A stretch of DNA of 64,000 bases from Ceratotherium simum simum (GCF_000283155.1 NW_004454182.1:2931873-2995872); one strand, 5' to 3'; shown: positions 23,561-36,830, numbered from the stretch's first letter. The notes: a model not told the origin generated them from the sequence alone. Numbers and translations are program-made.

Positions 23561-24960
23561 AACAGGATATTCTGTGCACATATGCCTGCGCGTATGTGAG
23601 TCTGTGTTTATAGCTTTTTGAAATTTAGAGTATGTTGAGGGCCAAGAAGTGTTGATTGGTTTAAGCAAGATGAAGGACTGAATCCTAAATAACTCTCCTT
23701 TAAATTAATTTTCTCCTAGATAAATTGATTGAGAATTTCTGGGATTATCATGGACATTCTGGCCTCTGCGGAAGGACCTTAATGGAATGACCTGTAGACT
23801 TCTCTTTTCTTACAACTGCTCAACAGGTTCACGTCTTACCTGCTTTGTTTGTACTGCATGAAGATTCTATACCACCCTCCCACACTTAGATCCCAGTAAG
23901 GCCCAGGCCAGACAGGCAGCTGATTGGAGCAACAACCTACATAGGCTGTTCAAATACCACTGAAATAACTCTGAAATATGGTTCCTGGTCAATTCAGGTT
24001 TCCACAAGACATTCCATAAACGACAAAACGTATATTAGTCCTTTACATCAAATAGATAAATTTCTCAAATGGAAAAATTTAAAAAAGAAAAAGAATCCCT
24101 CCTTCCAAGTGTAGACGTTTGCTTTTTAGTTTTTGTTTTCTTTTCTTTCTTGATTCTGAAGTAGAAGATGCTGGTGGTTGATCAACAATCCCCCTTCCAT
24201 CAACTAATCTATCAGTCTGGAGTTGGTTAAAATACAGAAGCCAATAGTATTTGACATAATGCCATTAAGTGGGAATGAGAGATTTGTTTAATTAAAGTTC
24301 AAATGATTTTTGGTATGCCTCACAGTGATATTTTGTTTGAAAACAGAATATAGTAAATGCAGCTAACAAATATTACTGAAACATAAAATATACATTTTTA
24401 TAATAATAAGGTATCAATTATCTCTCTTAAATAAATATTTAAAGAATAACAATTTGAAGGGGTGATATTCTAACCAGTATGATTCGCTGGCTAGAGTGAC
24501 AACTACGTGGGATGACAAACGACACGGGCTGACCAAAGCTCACTGAAATAATTCAGAGGGACAGCCAGGCATCTAGATCTGGCTCTGCTTGCTTACCAGT
24601 CACTTGCCAATGCCTCTAAGATGCCCCCAGATTTCCATGCAATTCTGATGAAACTACCCCCTTCCCCATCCTTAACTCTGTAAATTCTTTTTAAAAATGA
24701 ATTTTTGTCTTAAGTCTCATTCACTCCATGAGTGGTACTGGATTCCTCTTCCTGTGGCCCTCACCTACAGGTGGGCACCGTCTCTATAACTATGAAGTGA
24801 TGCTGTCTAGGTGCATCATTGCAACCAGGCTAACACTGGCCTCAGTCCACATACAGTGCTTGGGAAAGAAGTAGGGCATTAACCTACTTGAGCCTCAGTG
24901 TTGGCTTCATTGCTTACAAACACTTAACTGCCTATATAATCAATGTATCCCTTAGCATGT
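23561..24960. other. Anonymous stretch
   Basis: No gene or repeat recognised. About 24450-24900 is less AT-rich than its surroundings and could be unique or conserved sequence, but nothing codes for more than 60 residues. Confidence 0.4.
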
Positions 24961-24964
24961 TCCC

Positions 24965-25100
24965 ATGTATCGCACATGTATGTTTTGTGTCTATAATTAG
25001 ATTATAAATCCACTGGGGACCAAAACCATCTTGTGTGTTTTTAAATCCCCAATGTATATAAACACAATGCCTTGCACGTGGTTGAGTCCAAGAAAAAAAT
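24965..25100 (+). repeat. L2 3' end fragment
   Basis: ttagattataaatccactggggaccaaaaccatcttgtgtg followed by ccaatgtatataaacacaatgccttgcacgtgg fits the L2 terminal region. Confidence 0.55.
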
Positions 25101-27568
25101 TGGCCAATGGTGAGAAAGAATTACAATTACATATTTATACGCCTGTCTCCTTCACTAGCTTAGGTACGAACTGCATTGAATTAATTCTTATGGCCCTCAA
25201 CAACTTTCTTGGGTCTTGCAGCTAGTAAATAATACATATTTACTGAGTATAATTGTACAACACATTTTAAACATAAATACATCCATTTCCATGAACTGTA
25301 GTTAGATATATGTATAAATCTTATCTTACAATTTGTTTATTTGTTATATTCCTTTCTGTTTTCAATTGTATTTGTTTTACCATTCTTGTTCATTTTTAAA
25401 TTACTTGAGAAAAGGCGAAAATCTTTTACTTCATTTGTAAACCTTCATAGCACTTAAAATATAAGTCTGCAGTGATAACTACTGAATACGTGTAATTGAT
25501 CAGTTGATTAACTGTCTGTCTCTATAAACTTCGGTCAAAGTACATGTTTTCACAACAATGTGGTGCAGACTAACCAAGAAACTTGAGCTGTTTCCCAGAA
25601 AAGTAATTTGTAAAACTATGGATTTTTTAATATATTTTTAGGATGTTGAGTATCTGTTTCATAACCTTAAGTTTCTTTGTTTATCTGGATCCTTGGAAGA
25701 CAATAGAAGATTTTTAAACTTAAAAGAAATATTTCTGAGAAATAAATAATTTAACTATGTTTAAGAAATTAATAAGAAATGTAATAAGCATGATTCTACC
25801 ATGTTTCCAAGCAATATTTCTCAGAAAAATAATGGTAGTCTTACTATCCTCCCTAACTTTAGGGAGAGCTCTCTGCTCTCTGAATGCCTCACACTTAATA
25901 CTTCTAGTATTCTTCCTGCCAAAGAATATAAAAGTAAACAAACAAACAAAATTAGCAACAAGTAAAATTATGTATGTTAGCTTTCATTATTTTAAAGTAT
26001 GGTAATTTTAAAATGATACTCAGAACATTTCAGTTATATTAAAATTTAGTTCACTAGACTCCAAGAGTAGATACTATCCAGCTAGGCAAATTTTATCCTG
26101 GATAATCATGGCATTAGTTAACATTTAGTTGTTTTCCTCATAATCGAAAGGGTTCCAAGATACCAGGTTCCGTGGCAGTCCAATGGATTACTCATCTCTT
26201 CTTCCTGCTTAAGATGGTGGATGTTTAAAAAGAAGTTGGCTATATAGTTATGTATTTCATATAATATTATGGAATATAATATTATCAGCATTATGCATGA
26301 TCCCTCAAATATGACCTATTTTATCCATCCCCTAACCAGTGTTTGCATTTCAAGATGGTCCTTATCTTTTCTTATCTGGTCTTCTGCAGTAGCCTAACAG
26401 TAGCTGTCAGTGTTTTAATCACAATCACCTCTAATTGCTTCTTCACTGACTGCCAAAATGATCTTTCTAAACCAAAGCTATTCTCCTCCTCCAGTGCCTA
26501 GCATCCATCAGTGTCCCTATACTTCTTTCCTTGATTTCACATGCAATATAGATGCCTCTTCTTTGGTACAGGTTAGGTCACTATTCATGTGTCTATTAAT
26601 TTATTTAAAGGAACTACTTAAATTTTAGAACAGAATATTCCAACATATGAAGATGTCCATTTTCTGGAGATCGATACATTTTTAAAATCAAATACTCAAT
26701 TATGAAAACAAACAGAAAATATTATGCTGTCAATGACATAAGTTTCTAATACGCTTGAGTTATTTTCACATATATGATAACTCCAAGAACCCCAGTATAA
26801 CTTAAGCAGGAATAAGAGTAACTTTATTCAAAAGTTCTGGAGAAGTTTACAGATATTGTAAAAATGCATACTCATTTGCCAATTGTTTAATGCATCAAAC
26901 ATAACCATATGTTCTTTTAAAATTTATTTTAGAGGTAAGTTTATAGCATTATCTAATAAATCCATATTTTGGAGGGAGGGATTCACTGTAACTTTCTGGA
27001 AAATCCATAGTCAACTTTACAGGGTAACAAGAAATAACATTTCTCTTATCTTATCAATTGATTCAGTTAGTTTATCAAACCATCATTGAGGAAATGCTTT
27101 ATTGTTTAGTACTTGTCACCTGATGGGTTAATCCATGTAGTCATATGAAGCACTAACCAGACTACAATTATTATTGGTAACTTATTAATATTTAGATACT
27201 TTGCTATTTATGTGTTGCAAAGCTAGGTTAAAGATGAAACAGTTTGAGTGGATTTTTTATCCTTTAACTGGAATGAGTCAAAGCTCTTAACTCAGGGTCA
27301 ATGGGTTTTTCAGACACCAGAACAAGTACTCAAAGAAAACTAGTCTCATTTCATAAGTACCAAGTAATTCAGGTAACTTTTTTGTTATAGAAAATATAAT
27401 CAAGCCACACATAGATCCATGTATTCTCAATTAATTATTCGAGTTTTCCATACTTTTATTTATATCTCTTTGATATTCATTCCTATATTTATGGGGAGCA
27501 AGTGTGAACCACTCTGAGAAAAAGCGACTGGGGGAGAGTGGAAAAAAATTCAACGATTACTTTTCAAG
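25101..27568. other. AT-rich stretch, one weak L2 piece
   Basis: A weak L2 match lies at about 26395-26575 (ctgccaaaatgatctttctaaaccaaagc). Otherwise nothing is recognised. Short open frames on both strands at 25720-26005 overlap each other in AT-rich DNA and look accidental. Confidence 0.4.
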
Positions 27569-27573
27569 TTCTA

Positions 27574-28131
27574 TGTCATGGTTAATTTTATGTGTCAACT
27601 TGACTGGACTGTGGGGTGCCCAGACATTTGGTCAAACATTATTTTGAGTGTGTCTGTGAGAGTGTTTCCGGATTAGATAAATATTTGAATCAGTATATTG
27701 AGTAGGGCAGATTGCTCTCCCTAACATGAGTGGGGCTCATCCAATCAGTTGAAGAACTGCGTAGAACAAAAAGGCCAAGTAAGTGGGAATTTATTCTGCC
27801 TGACAGCCTTCAAGCTGGGACTTTGATGTGTTTTCTGTCTTCAGACTCGAATTGAAACATCTGTTCTTCCTGAGCCTCAAGCCTGCCAACTTTCAGTCTG
27901 AACTATATCATCGGCTCTCCTGGTCCTGAGGCCTCAGGACTGGGAATGAGACTGCAACTACACCAGCAGCTCTCCTGGGTCTCCACCTTGCTGACTGAAG
28001 CTCCTGGGGCTTCTCAGCCTCCATAATTGTGTCAGCCAATTCTTTATAATAAATCTCTTTCTCTCTCTCTCTCTATGTCTATACATATACATCCTATTGG
28101 TTCTGCTTCTTTAGGGAACCTTGCTAATAGA
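27574..28131 (+). mobile_element. Solo LTR, ERVL type, with 5-bp target duplication
   Basis: Starts TGTCATGGTTAATTTTATG. It carries gtgtcaacttgactgg, ggtcaaacattattttgagtgtg, catgagtggggctcatccaatcagttgaag, a duplicated ctctcctggtcctgagg/ctctcctgggtctcc block and aataaatctctttctctc. Target duplication ttcta is at 27569-27573 and 28132-28136. The end aataga differs from the usual CA. It belongs to the same broad group as 14666-15104 but is longer in the middle. Confidence 0.75.
28055..28074 (+). repeat. (CT)n microsatellite inside the LTR
   Basis: ctctttctctctctctctct directly follows the aataaat of the LTR. Confidence 0.9.
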
Positions 28132-28239
28132 TTCTATACTCTAATATAGATGGAATTCAACAAAATATACCTGAAATGCTCTTAAGTAAAGAAAATTTTT
28201 AAAAATGTAAATGGACTTTCACTTTTTACATTTATTCTT

Positions 28240-29560
28240 TCTTTCGTCACATATTTATTAGTTCTTAGTTAATTAATTATTAAGCCAGTACCATGTACTG
28301 GTTATTGTCTAAAGAACCTGAGATGATGTGGTAGTGAACAAAACAGATGAAGATCCCTGCTTTCACGCAGCTTGCAAGTTAAAAAATAAATAACAAACAC
28401 AATATATAAGTAAATTATTAGTATATTGGAAGGGATAAATCTTAAGGAGAAATAGAAAAATACAGGAAACTTGAGGAGAGGGTCAGGGTGCTGGAGGCAA
28501 GTGCAGTTAGCAAACTTACAGAGTGGCTGGAATGGTCTTCACTAAGAAGGTGACTTTGGAGCAAATCTTGAAAGAAGTGAGGAAGAGTTATTTACACAAA
28601 TATCTTGGGGAATAATCCATGAGATAGAAGAGCCAGTTCCAAGGTTCTAAGCTGAAATATGCCTGAAGTACTTGAGAAATAACAAGAAGGCCAGTGCAGC
28701 TGAGGCTGAATGATCTAAGTCAGAGGTGAAATATGTTGAGACCAGAATGGTAACAGGGTGAAGCAATCTCAAGGGCCTTGTTGACCAATGGTTAAAAACT
28801 GGCTTTTGCACAGAGTGAAATGGGAAGTTATTTGCAAGTTTTAAGGCACAAGAATGATATATCTGACAACAGTTTTAAAAAGAACCCTGTTTGGTGTCTT
28901 GAGAATAGACTCGAGGAAGGAAAGCGCAGAGCAGTTAGCACAGTTAGAGGCTATTATAGTATTCGAGACAAGAGATGATGGCAATGCACAGGGTGATTGC
29001 AGTGGAGGTGGTGAGAAGTGGTTGGATTCTGGGACATAACAAGAGGGATTTCATGCAGGAAGAATATGGGTTGTGAGAGGAGGCAAGGAGGACTCCACCA
29101 AATTGTTGGCTTGAACAACTGTTACAATTAACATAGTAAGATTATGAGTAGAGTAGGCTGGAGGAGAAGAATGGAGTTCAGTCAGGGATTTTTCTGTTGG
29201 TTCTATTTGCTTTTAGACAACCAAATGGAGATGTCAAGAATGCAACTGGATATGTGAGCCTAGAATTTGGGAAATGGATGTGCCTTGGAGTTACACATTT
29301 GTAAGTTGTCTACTATAGATTGTATTAAAAGCCATAAAACTTAAACAGATTCCCAAGGGAATCAGTGTAGACAGAGAACAGAAGAGTACGTGGAACTAAG
29401 CCTTTGGAATAAAAGGAGAAACCAGGAAAGAAAAGCACAAAATAGCAACTGGAAAATACAAAGAAAATCAAAAGGATGTGGATACTGGAAACCAAGTGAA
29501 GAAAGTGTTTGAGGAGGAGAGTGATACACTGGTGGGTGTTGGTGGCAGGCCAAGCAGCAT
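28240..29560 (-). repeat. Ancient L2-clade-like repeat, copy 2 (long)
   Basis: Begins catatttattagttcttag, then gtagtgaacaaaacagatgaagatccctgctttcacgcagcttgcaag, which is antisense L2. It continues through cactaagaaggtgactttggagcaaatcttgaaagaagtgagg, ggccttgttgacc, gaatagactcgagg, gtggaggtggtgagaagtggttggattctgg, ccaaatggagatgtcaagaatgcaactggatatg and caagtgaagaaagtgtttgaggaggagag. This order is one I know from old mammalian repeats. The part after about 28690 may be a distinct family. Confidence 0.55.
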
Positions 29561-30382
29561 GACCAAGAGTTTACTACTGTATTTTCAATGGGGTGACCTT
29601 TACAAGACAGTTTTGGAGGAATAATGGGATTGAAGCCTAAATTAAGTATGTTTAAGTGATTTATATATTTCCATCATCTCTTTTATTAAATTATAACAAT
29701 GACGAGAAAAGATTTTATAAGTGAAATTAAATTTAAGAGTATCCTGTTGCTTATGTGGGCTTCTTGTCTTTTTAGCAACATAAAAATAGTCAATATAGAC
29801 ATATTTATATTTCAAATGCACTTCATAATATTTCTTAAATAAAAGAGAAAATGCTGAAAAATATTTCCTAGCTATGGAGTTTGCATTTGCATTATGTGAT
29901 AAAAGAGTACTAGCCTCGCCTTCTATCAAAGAATTCTCCTGTGAACCTATGAGGTCCCTAAATCCCTGACATTAATTCTGTTCCCCTATATGTTCCAAAA
30001 TGGTATGGCTAGGCTTCAGCAAATTATTATTGAATGTAATGGTAATCAATACAGTAAGGTCAATGCTCTCCATTATTACATTAATCCTGATTACTAGGTT
30101 CACATAGTTAGCAGGAGCTGTGCGAAAACAGGATAATGACAGACAGAAGAAACATGAGAGAGGAAAACATAGGGCCACACTTGAATATGATCAGAGATAT
30201 CTGGAGCACCAAATTTGTTACAAAATAAGACAAACAAAAACAATCATAATTTGATTCAAATGTAGTAATTATCACATAAACTTATTTATAAAACTAATTG
30301 CAGAATATATATCTTTTACTGTGCCACCCCTGTATATGGGTTATAAGTATTAAGTAATAGTTCTAGATCTTAAATATATAAA
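29561..30382. other. Anonymous AT-rich stretch
   Basis: Nothing recognised. The 95-codon minus-strand frame at 29642-29929 has no domain. Confidence 0.4.
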
Positions 30383-30649
30383 AGGATAAAATATATATTT
30401 TTTTTTTGAGGAAGATTGGCTCTGAGCTGACGTCTGTTCCCAAGCCTCTTCTTTTTGCTTGAGGAAGATCGCCCCTGAGCTAACATCTGTGCCAATCTTC
30501 CTCTATTTTGTATGTGGGATGCTGCCACAGCTTGGCTTGATGAACGGTGTGTGGGTCCATGCCCGGGATCCGAACCCGTGAACCCCAGAGAGCTGAAGTG
30601 AAGCATGGGTACTAAACAACTATGCCACTGGGTCAGCCCCAAGATAAAT
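30383..30649 (-). mobile_element. ERE SINE, left member of a pair
   Basis: T-run and gaggaagattggctctgagctgac on the left, ggatccgaac in the B-box position, and ggtcagcccc head ending at 30640. Flanked by aggataaaatat (30383 on) and aagataaat (30641-30649). Confidence 0.9.
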
Positions 30650-30898
30650 TTTTTTTTTCTTTTTTTGTGAGGAAGATTGGCCCTGAGCTAACATCCATGC
30701 CAATCCTCCTCTTTTTGCTGGGGAAGACTGGCCCTGGGCTAACATCTGTGCCCATCTTCCTCCACTTTATATGGGACGCCGCCACAGCATGGCCTGACAA
30801 GCAGTGCCTCAGTGCACGCCCGGGATCCGAACCCGGGCCGCCTGCAGTGGAGCGCGTGCACTTAACCGCTACACCACGGGGCCGGCCCCAGATAAAAT
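30642..30898 (-). mobile_element. ERE SINE, right member of a pair
   Basis: T-run, gaggaagattggccctgagctaac, ggaagactggccctgggctaac, ttatatgggacgccgccacagc, ggatccgaac (30823-30832) and ggggccggcccc head ending about 30889. It keeps far more CpG sites than its left neighbour, so it is the younger. Flanks agataaat (30642-30649) and agataaaat (30890-30898) form the target duplication. Confidence 0.93.
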
Positions 30899-32754
30899 AT
30901 TTTTAATGTTCTTCAATACTGCATAATACAGTTCATAAAAAGCAAACTAATCAAACTATTCTTTAGAGTGATGATCATATATTATATTTTAACTCTCACA
31001 GTAAATACTGATAAGCGGAGGTGTGCACTGATATATTGAATCAAATCAATTCAGATAGGCAGATAACCATTTCAGCAGATAGGTTTTCCAAATACTATTT
31101 TATTTATCCAATATAAATTATGCTTTTTAGAAAGTTCAGGATTAATTAATCTTTTTATAAGTTCTCGAGAGAAGGTTGAACGTATTGAACATATTTTAAA
31201 CTGAAGAACATATTTGTTTGTGGCCTAAGAAAAGTTCTCCATAAATAAAAAAAAAGTTTTATTTTACCTAACTATATGTTTCTTAGTTTCATAAATATGT
31301 TTTTTCAATAGCACTTCTAAAACATTACTTGACTGGGAACATATGCATATTTTAAATATATCATCATATTTTTGGACTTTCTGTAGTTTATTTGGCATTT
31401 AAAAATAGTATTCTTCCTGTACTAATTACTCTAAGATGACTTTATTCAAATATATTAACTAGAAAAAACACTCCTAAAATTACAAATATACTATGTTTTC
31501 TAAGCATTTTTTTATATACTAAATCAAAACCATACCTTTACATTTCTCCCTGAAAATCTCCATCTTTCTTTCCTTGCTTCACTGAATACCCTACAGCTTC
31601 CCAAAGGGGAAAATAAATAAAGGCTCTAATAATGAACTGTTTCCCAAGGCAAATTTTGTCTTGATTTGGAATACTTTTAATGAGGGCAAGAATAATCAGT
31701 CTCAACTGTGTTTATCAAGACTTTGGAACTTTGCACCACATTTTTTTTCTTTTAAATATATAAATGACTGCAGAGGCTTCCTGTTCTTATTGGTAAAGTT
31801 TCTTTTTTTAACCATTTCTTTTTAACTATTTGAATGATATGTTTTGACACAGAGTCTCAAATGCCTTATTTTAAAGGCAGTTTATGATCAATAATGGTTA
31901 AGATTATGATGAGTGAAGGTTACTGATTTCGTCTTGCTCGTCACCAGGGCTCTGGTGAGTGGTTTCCTGTTTCTATTACACTCGTCTAGTTATAATGTGT
32001 TTTAACTCTTCCTGTCCATGTCTAATTCTGTAAAGTCATTGATACAAAATTGGGCATGTATGAAATTTTGGTTAATTTTATTCATGTTCCTTAAGATGTG
32101 TCTTATTCCCTTTACAAGGTTGTTTAGACAAAGGGCAGCAAATTAGGAAAATCTCTCAGTTATACACTCCAAAACCCATATTTAAACAAATAGACCAATA
32201 TTTTACATTCCTCATCAAACCAACCAGGGATGACTTGAATTTTTAAACCCTTAAGTTGTAGTGAAATTGAAACTACAATGAAGAAAAAATGTTCAATAAA
32301 GTGGCAAAATAAATAGAATTAATATCCTTAGATCTCCTCAAATTAATCTAGCCTAAAATGCTTGGAACGTAGCTTCTTTCTTGAGAACATGAACTCTATG
32401 GGTTACATAATCTCTTTTTGATAAATTGAGTTGACATATGGATAAGCTAAAGATATCATTTTCTACAGAAATAATAATTAAATTATTGAAGATATTTAAA
32501 TGTGCATCTCCACAAAGATATATGCTTATTCTTCTAGGTGCACGCTCATTTATTTATCTAATTTACACATGAGCATCTCCACAGGTACTGGAACAGTGAT
32601 GAGTGTGATTTAATGAGGGTTATTTTTTATCTTCATAAAGTAGGTTCACTATTCACCTGTTGTTAGTATTCAGGATTCTATTTTCTTAACAGTTTCCCTC
32701 CCACAAATGGCAAAAAATATCTGTACTCATATCAACCAACTTATTAACATTGTG
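30899..32754. other. AT-rich stretch
   Basis: No gene or nameable repeat. No frame exceeds 60 codons. Confidence 0.45.
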
Positions 32755-32930
32755 TGGGAAATTAAATTATATATATATATATATATATGTGAAATTAATT
32801 TTCCCTGTTTCTTTGTCTTGTTTTTTTTTTTAGTGTGGCTACTAGAAAATTTAAAATGACAGATATGGCTCATTTGTGTAGTTCACATTATATTTCTAAT
32901 GGACATACTGCTCTGCAGCAGTGTTTACAA
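32755..32930 (-). mobile_element. Probable DNA transposon (hAT-like) fragment with TA microsatellite
   Basis: ttagtgtggctactagaaaatttaaaatgacagatatggctc and catattatatttctaatggacata-like wording to ctgctctgc match the end of a common mammalian nonautonomous DNA element whose name I cannot fix. An (AT)n run at 32768-32788 abuts it on the left. Confidence 0.5.
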
Positions 32931-35395
32931 TAAATGGCATTATTAATGATAACAATGCTGAATGAAAAATCATACTGGAGCAATACAAAAATCACACACA
33001 TCCAATAAAAATACCTGTCAGCCTTTTAAGTTTCTTGTAAATGATAAGATCTCTTGAGGTTCCTATTTCATTTTCCCTAGAACCCAGGGGAACCACTCAT
33101 TATATCTGTCATGTGCAGTGACAGGTGTAGTTACCGCTGTAAAAAGATCTTTTATATCTCTATTTCCATGTTCTCTGAATGAGAATATTTCACCTTTCAT
33201 CTGGAAATTTGCCGTTATTTAGCCTCAGGCCAAAAGCTTTATTTTATTTAACTTTGTAAAAGTTATCATGAGTGGCAAAGGTACACTTGTTTCCTTTACC
33301 AGATATTCTGAATAAAATTATTTTATTAACCAAACTGACAATTGAAATATAAAATAGTCAATATGGATGATACATTTTTCCCAATAACAGGCATAATATT
33401 CATATCCCAGATGTGATTTACAGTCAACTTTGAAATATCTCAACTATTCAAAATAAAAAGAGAAAAAGCATGCTGTGGATTTGCATTTGAAATCTTAAGT
33501 TCATCAGGCACTCATATTTACTCAAGGTGAGAGAGAAAGATCACCTTTTGACTTAACCACTGTTTTTGTACTTCTGTCCACAACTTAGCAGTTGCTATGA
33601 GAAGCCTGCTTTAGAAATTGTACTTCTAGAGAAATTTCACAACTGTAAACAGTTGTGGAAATTACTCTGACCCCCTACCTCTTTGAAGCATGTGTAAGAG
33701 AAGTGTAGAAATCCTACTTCTTTTCTTGCATAATAGAAAGCTCTTAATAAGTACTGGCTTGAGAAACCCATAAAAATCTTTTTTCCTAAGATGATAGCTA
33801 TAAGGGTTGTTTAGGGTTCTTCGAGTTATTCAATTCCTACTGTGATTACATAAGTTATAAGACCGAATGGACAAAAGCTCAGAAATCTTGGTAGTGTTGC
33901 TCTTATAATGTCTGGGTATCACATGTAGGCAGAGACGCAGAGTTTCATGAGAGAACTTAAGAATGACTAAGGATTATGTGTCTCCTACAGGTTCTTACAG
34001 GCATCATATAGATAACTATTGAGTGTTTCTTCTGTGCTTTCCTGGGAAATACAAAGGTGAAAATCTAATAGTCACATTTTCTATTTTGAGAAGCGTGGCA
34101 GCTAGCATACATTAAAAGACCGTTCCAATCGAAATTACTAAATGATGGCTAAAATGCAGGCAGCAAAAAAAAAAAAAAAAACCTTTTATAAACCCATAAC
34201 TGTGCTAACAAAATATAAATGAACTAAAGCAAAGAGAAAATAACATAACCCTGGGAGGCAGGAAGCACCAAGGCTGATACTGGCCGTGAGGGTTTCTGTT
34301 CTTTCCATAAGAGTGAATTCTATGTTCACACTCTTTTTTTCCATTTTCTCATAATGACTGTGGAATGTATTTGAAAAGCAAAATGTTGTCATTTATAACA
34401 AAGTAGTTTTCAATAGGAACATCTTATTATCAAACAGTGTCCATCAACCAGATGTAATAATCAGCCAGATGTAGTCTTTCCCTAAGTAATCGTTTTGATT
34501 TTATACAAGTTTAAAAATGCCTAGCGGCATTAACATAGCAAATTTTCAATTCTGGTTCCAAGATAACGCCTCTGAGACTTCAGACACACAATTTGAAATC
34601 AGCCGAGTCTCAGCTGATACGAAGTCTTTCACATCAATCAATCCCAGATAGATAAGAATACTAAAAAATACTTAAAAATGGTATATGGACACTCAAATTC
34701 ACAGGTGTGAGCAGGGTTGGTGAATAAGGGAAGTTATGAACACAGAAACCAGTAACCACAGGAAGCTGTTACCACCTCTAGGACTGAGGTGGTAAATAAG
34801 GAAATAACGTGACTTGGGCACACAGAAAAGAGGCCACTCAGGGGGCCAGAGCCATGGTCCTGAAGAAGGCAAGGAGCAAGAAAGAGACCTGACCGCTTCC
34901 ACCTCCAGTCTTCCAGTTGCTTGCTATAAACTCCGTTAGTTGACTCACCCTGAAGCCAGCCAATAAACTTTCTGGACTTTACGGCTCTTTTTTTTTTTTT
35001 TAGCAGTGGGGTGAATGAACTGTGAGAATGCATGTGTATTTTGATCCTTTAATGAAGCAAATGGAAATATTGTGAATACTGTTTATGTTATTAGGCTCAA
35101 AATAGACAAGATAATGTAAGACTAGGGACCATATTTTCTTCTGTTTGGTCAGTTACAGCCTTCATCTATTGGCATGCAGTCATCAAAAAACACCGAGGAT
35201 CAAGGACAGAAACACACTAGCGTTCTTCTTTGTAAATACTGTGCCGCACTGAGTGAAGTGATGACTGTTGTCTTTTATGTAAAATCCGAATCATAAAATT
35301 AGAAGGCTAAGGAAACAAATGTCCTATGTCGAACAGAACGATGCATTTCTTACTGCCAATGATTACATTTTAGATAAGGAACTTGTGGTGTTTCA
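32931..35395. other. Anonymous stretch
   Basis: Holds a small perfect inverted repeat, CACAACTG-taaa-CAGTTGTG, at about 33640-33659, an A-run at 34165-34181 and a T-run at about 34987-35001. The G/C-richer block at 34690-34990 looks like an old LTR or similar element but I cannot name it. Confidence 0.4.
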
Positions 35396-35810
35396 TCAGT
35401 AAGAATTTATGCTGGAATGTATTAAAAATTTACAGGCACGGTAGGTATAATGAGGTTATAAAAATGAGTAAAATGTGGTCTCTTTTCTCAAGGATTTTAT
35501 TTGAGGGGGAATAATACACATTCAATAATGTAAGACACGGTGTAAATGCTGAAGGAGATGTAATTGCACTATTGGTAGAAGCACACAGGAAGGTAATTTA
35601 TTTATGACTGGAAGTATCTAGAGAAGCTTCAGGGAAAAATGGTAGCTCTTGAGTAGAGAATGGAAGATAGAGCCAGGAGGACGGATTATTACACGGAGAG
35701 GGAATAGCTAGGAAAAATAATCCAGGGATAGAGGTAGGTAACTCAGGAGAGGTACAAGGATTTTAAGGTCTTAATCAGAACATGTAATACTTTTCTCCAG
35801 ATACAGGAGA
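35396..35810 (-). repeat. Possible old L2-like fragment
   Basis: Phrases ctagagaagcttcagggaaaaatggtagctcttgag, gagccaggagg and gagagggaatagct resemble the antisense L2-clade wording seen at 28240-28700, but matches are weak. Confidence 0.3.
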
Positions 35811-36830
35811 GAAAGCCAGAAATAGAAGTTGCCGTCATATTTTAATGGACTTGAACACTATATTTAGAAGTTTGCTATGAACAATGAAATTCTATAAGGA
35901 TCTGTCAAGGCAGCAGTGACTTCAGAATGGTCAAATAATTTATTAAAGCTTCAAATCCTTAGCTGATTTTTAAATTATTTTAATCTACAAATTATATTTT
36001 AATGAAAAGTGATAAAAGTACAAGATAAAAGAATCCAAAAATGCTTGAGTAGGAAAACATTAAGTGCATAAATATGATTTAATTATTTGTAATAAAATAT
36101 GTAAAATAATACCTGCACTAAAAAGAATATATTCCAGTAAAATCTTCTTATGTAAAACTCGATTACTAGAGGTTGAGATAATTTTGAAACAATGAAATTA
36201 TTCCAGAACGTGGAAACACTCCCTCCCACACAAGCCTTGACAGATGTAAAGGAATTATCAAGTCCAGTGCCATGATTTATAAACTTGAAAACTGGGAATT
36301 AACAGGTATTTGATTTGCAAAAGAAAAAAAAGGCACACACAAAATTTAAAATAAGCATAAAATGAACACTAACATAGGCAACGCCCAGGTTGAGAAAAAT
36401 AACTGAATCAGTGTTTAAGGCTGTTGTTTCTCAGACTTATTTGCATCTTGTTAACCTCTCCTATTATCTCTTCAAAAAGGTTTAACATTCAATATTTACA
36501 TTTAAATACACCATTTACTGATATGCATATGATGTGATGAGGGACCATTGATCCCCTTTCGCTTTCTTTCTTCATAAATGACTAATTTTCCTAGAAACAT
36601 TCATTTAACAGTCCATCTTTTCCCCATTTACGTGAAATGCCATCTCTGCCCTATATATGCAGTTATTTCTAGAATTTAAATGCTATTCAATTAGTCAGTT
36701 TTTCTATTTTGTTTATAAATATGCTTAATTACTATACAGTTTTAAAATACCTTCATATCTGCTACAGAGAATTTCCTTCACATCATTTTTTTGTTTTCAA
36801 AAGTGTTTTTGTTGCTCTTGGATCTTTGTT
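35811..36830. other. Anonymous AT-rich stretch
   Basis: Nothing recognised. Confidence 0.4.

Noticed and set aside
30622..30906. 94-codon plus-strand open frame
   Set aside because: It is read-through of an ERE SINE in antisense. Similar frames occur in the EREs at 42157-42369 and 54190-54468.
33640..33659. Perfect 8-bp inverted repeat CACAACTG/CAGTTGTG as a terminator or binding site
   Set aside because: No T-run follows, bacterial-type terminators do not apply in this genome, and hairpins of this size are expected by chance in 64 kb.
23282..34181. Long A-runs at 23282-23298 and 34165-34181 as tails of processed pseudogenes
   Set aside because: No gene-like sequence lies upstream and no target repeats were found. 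The first is inside an ancient repeat.
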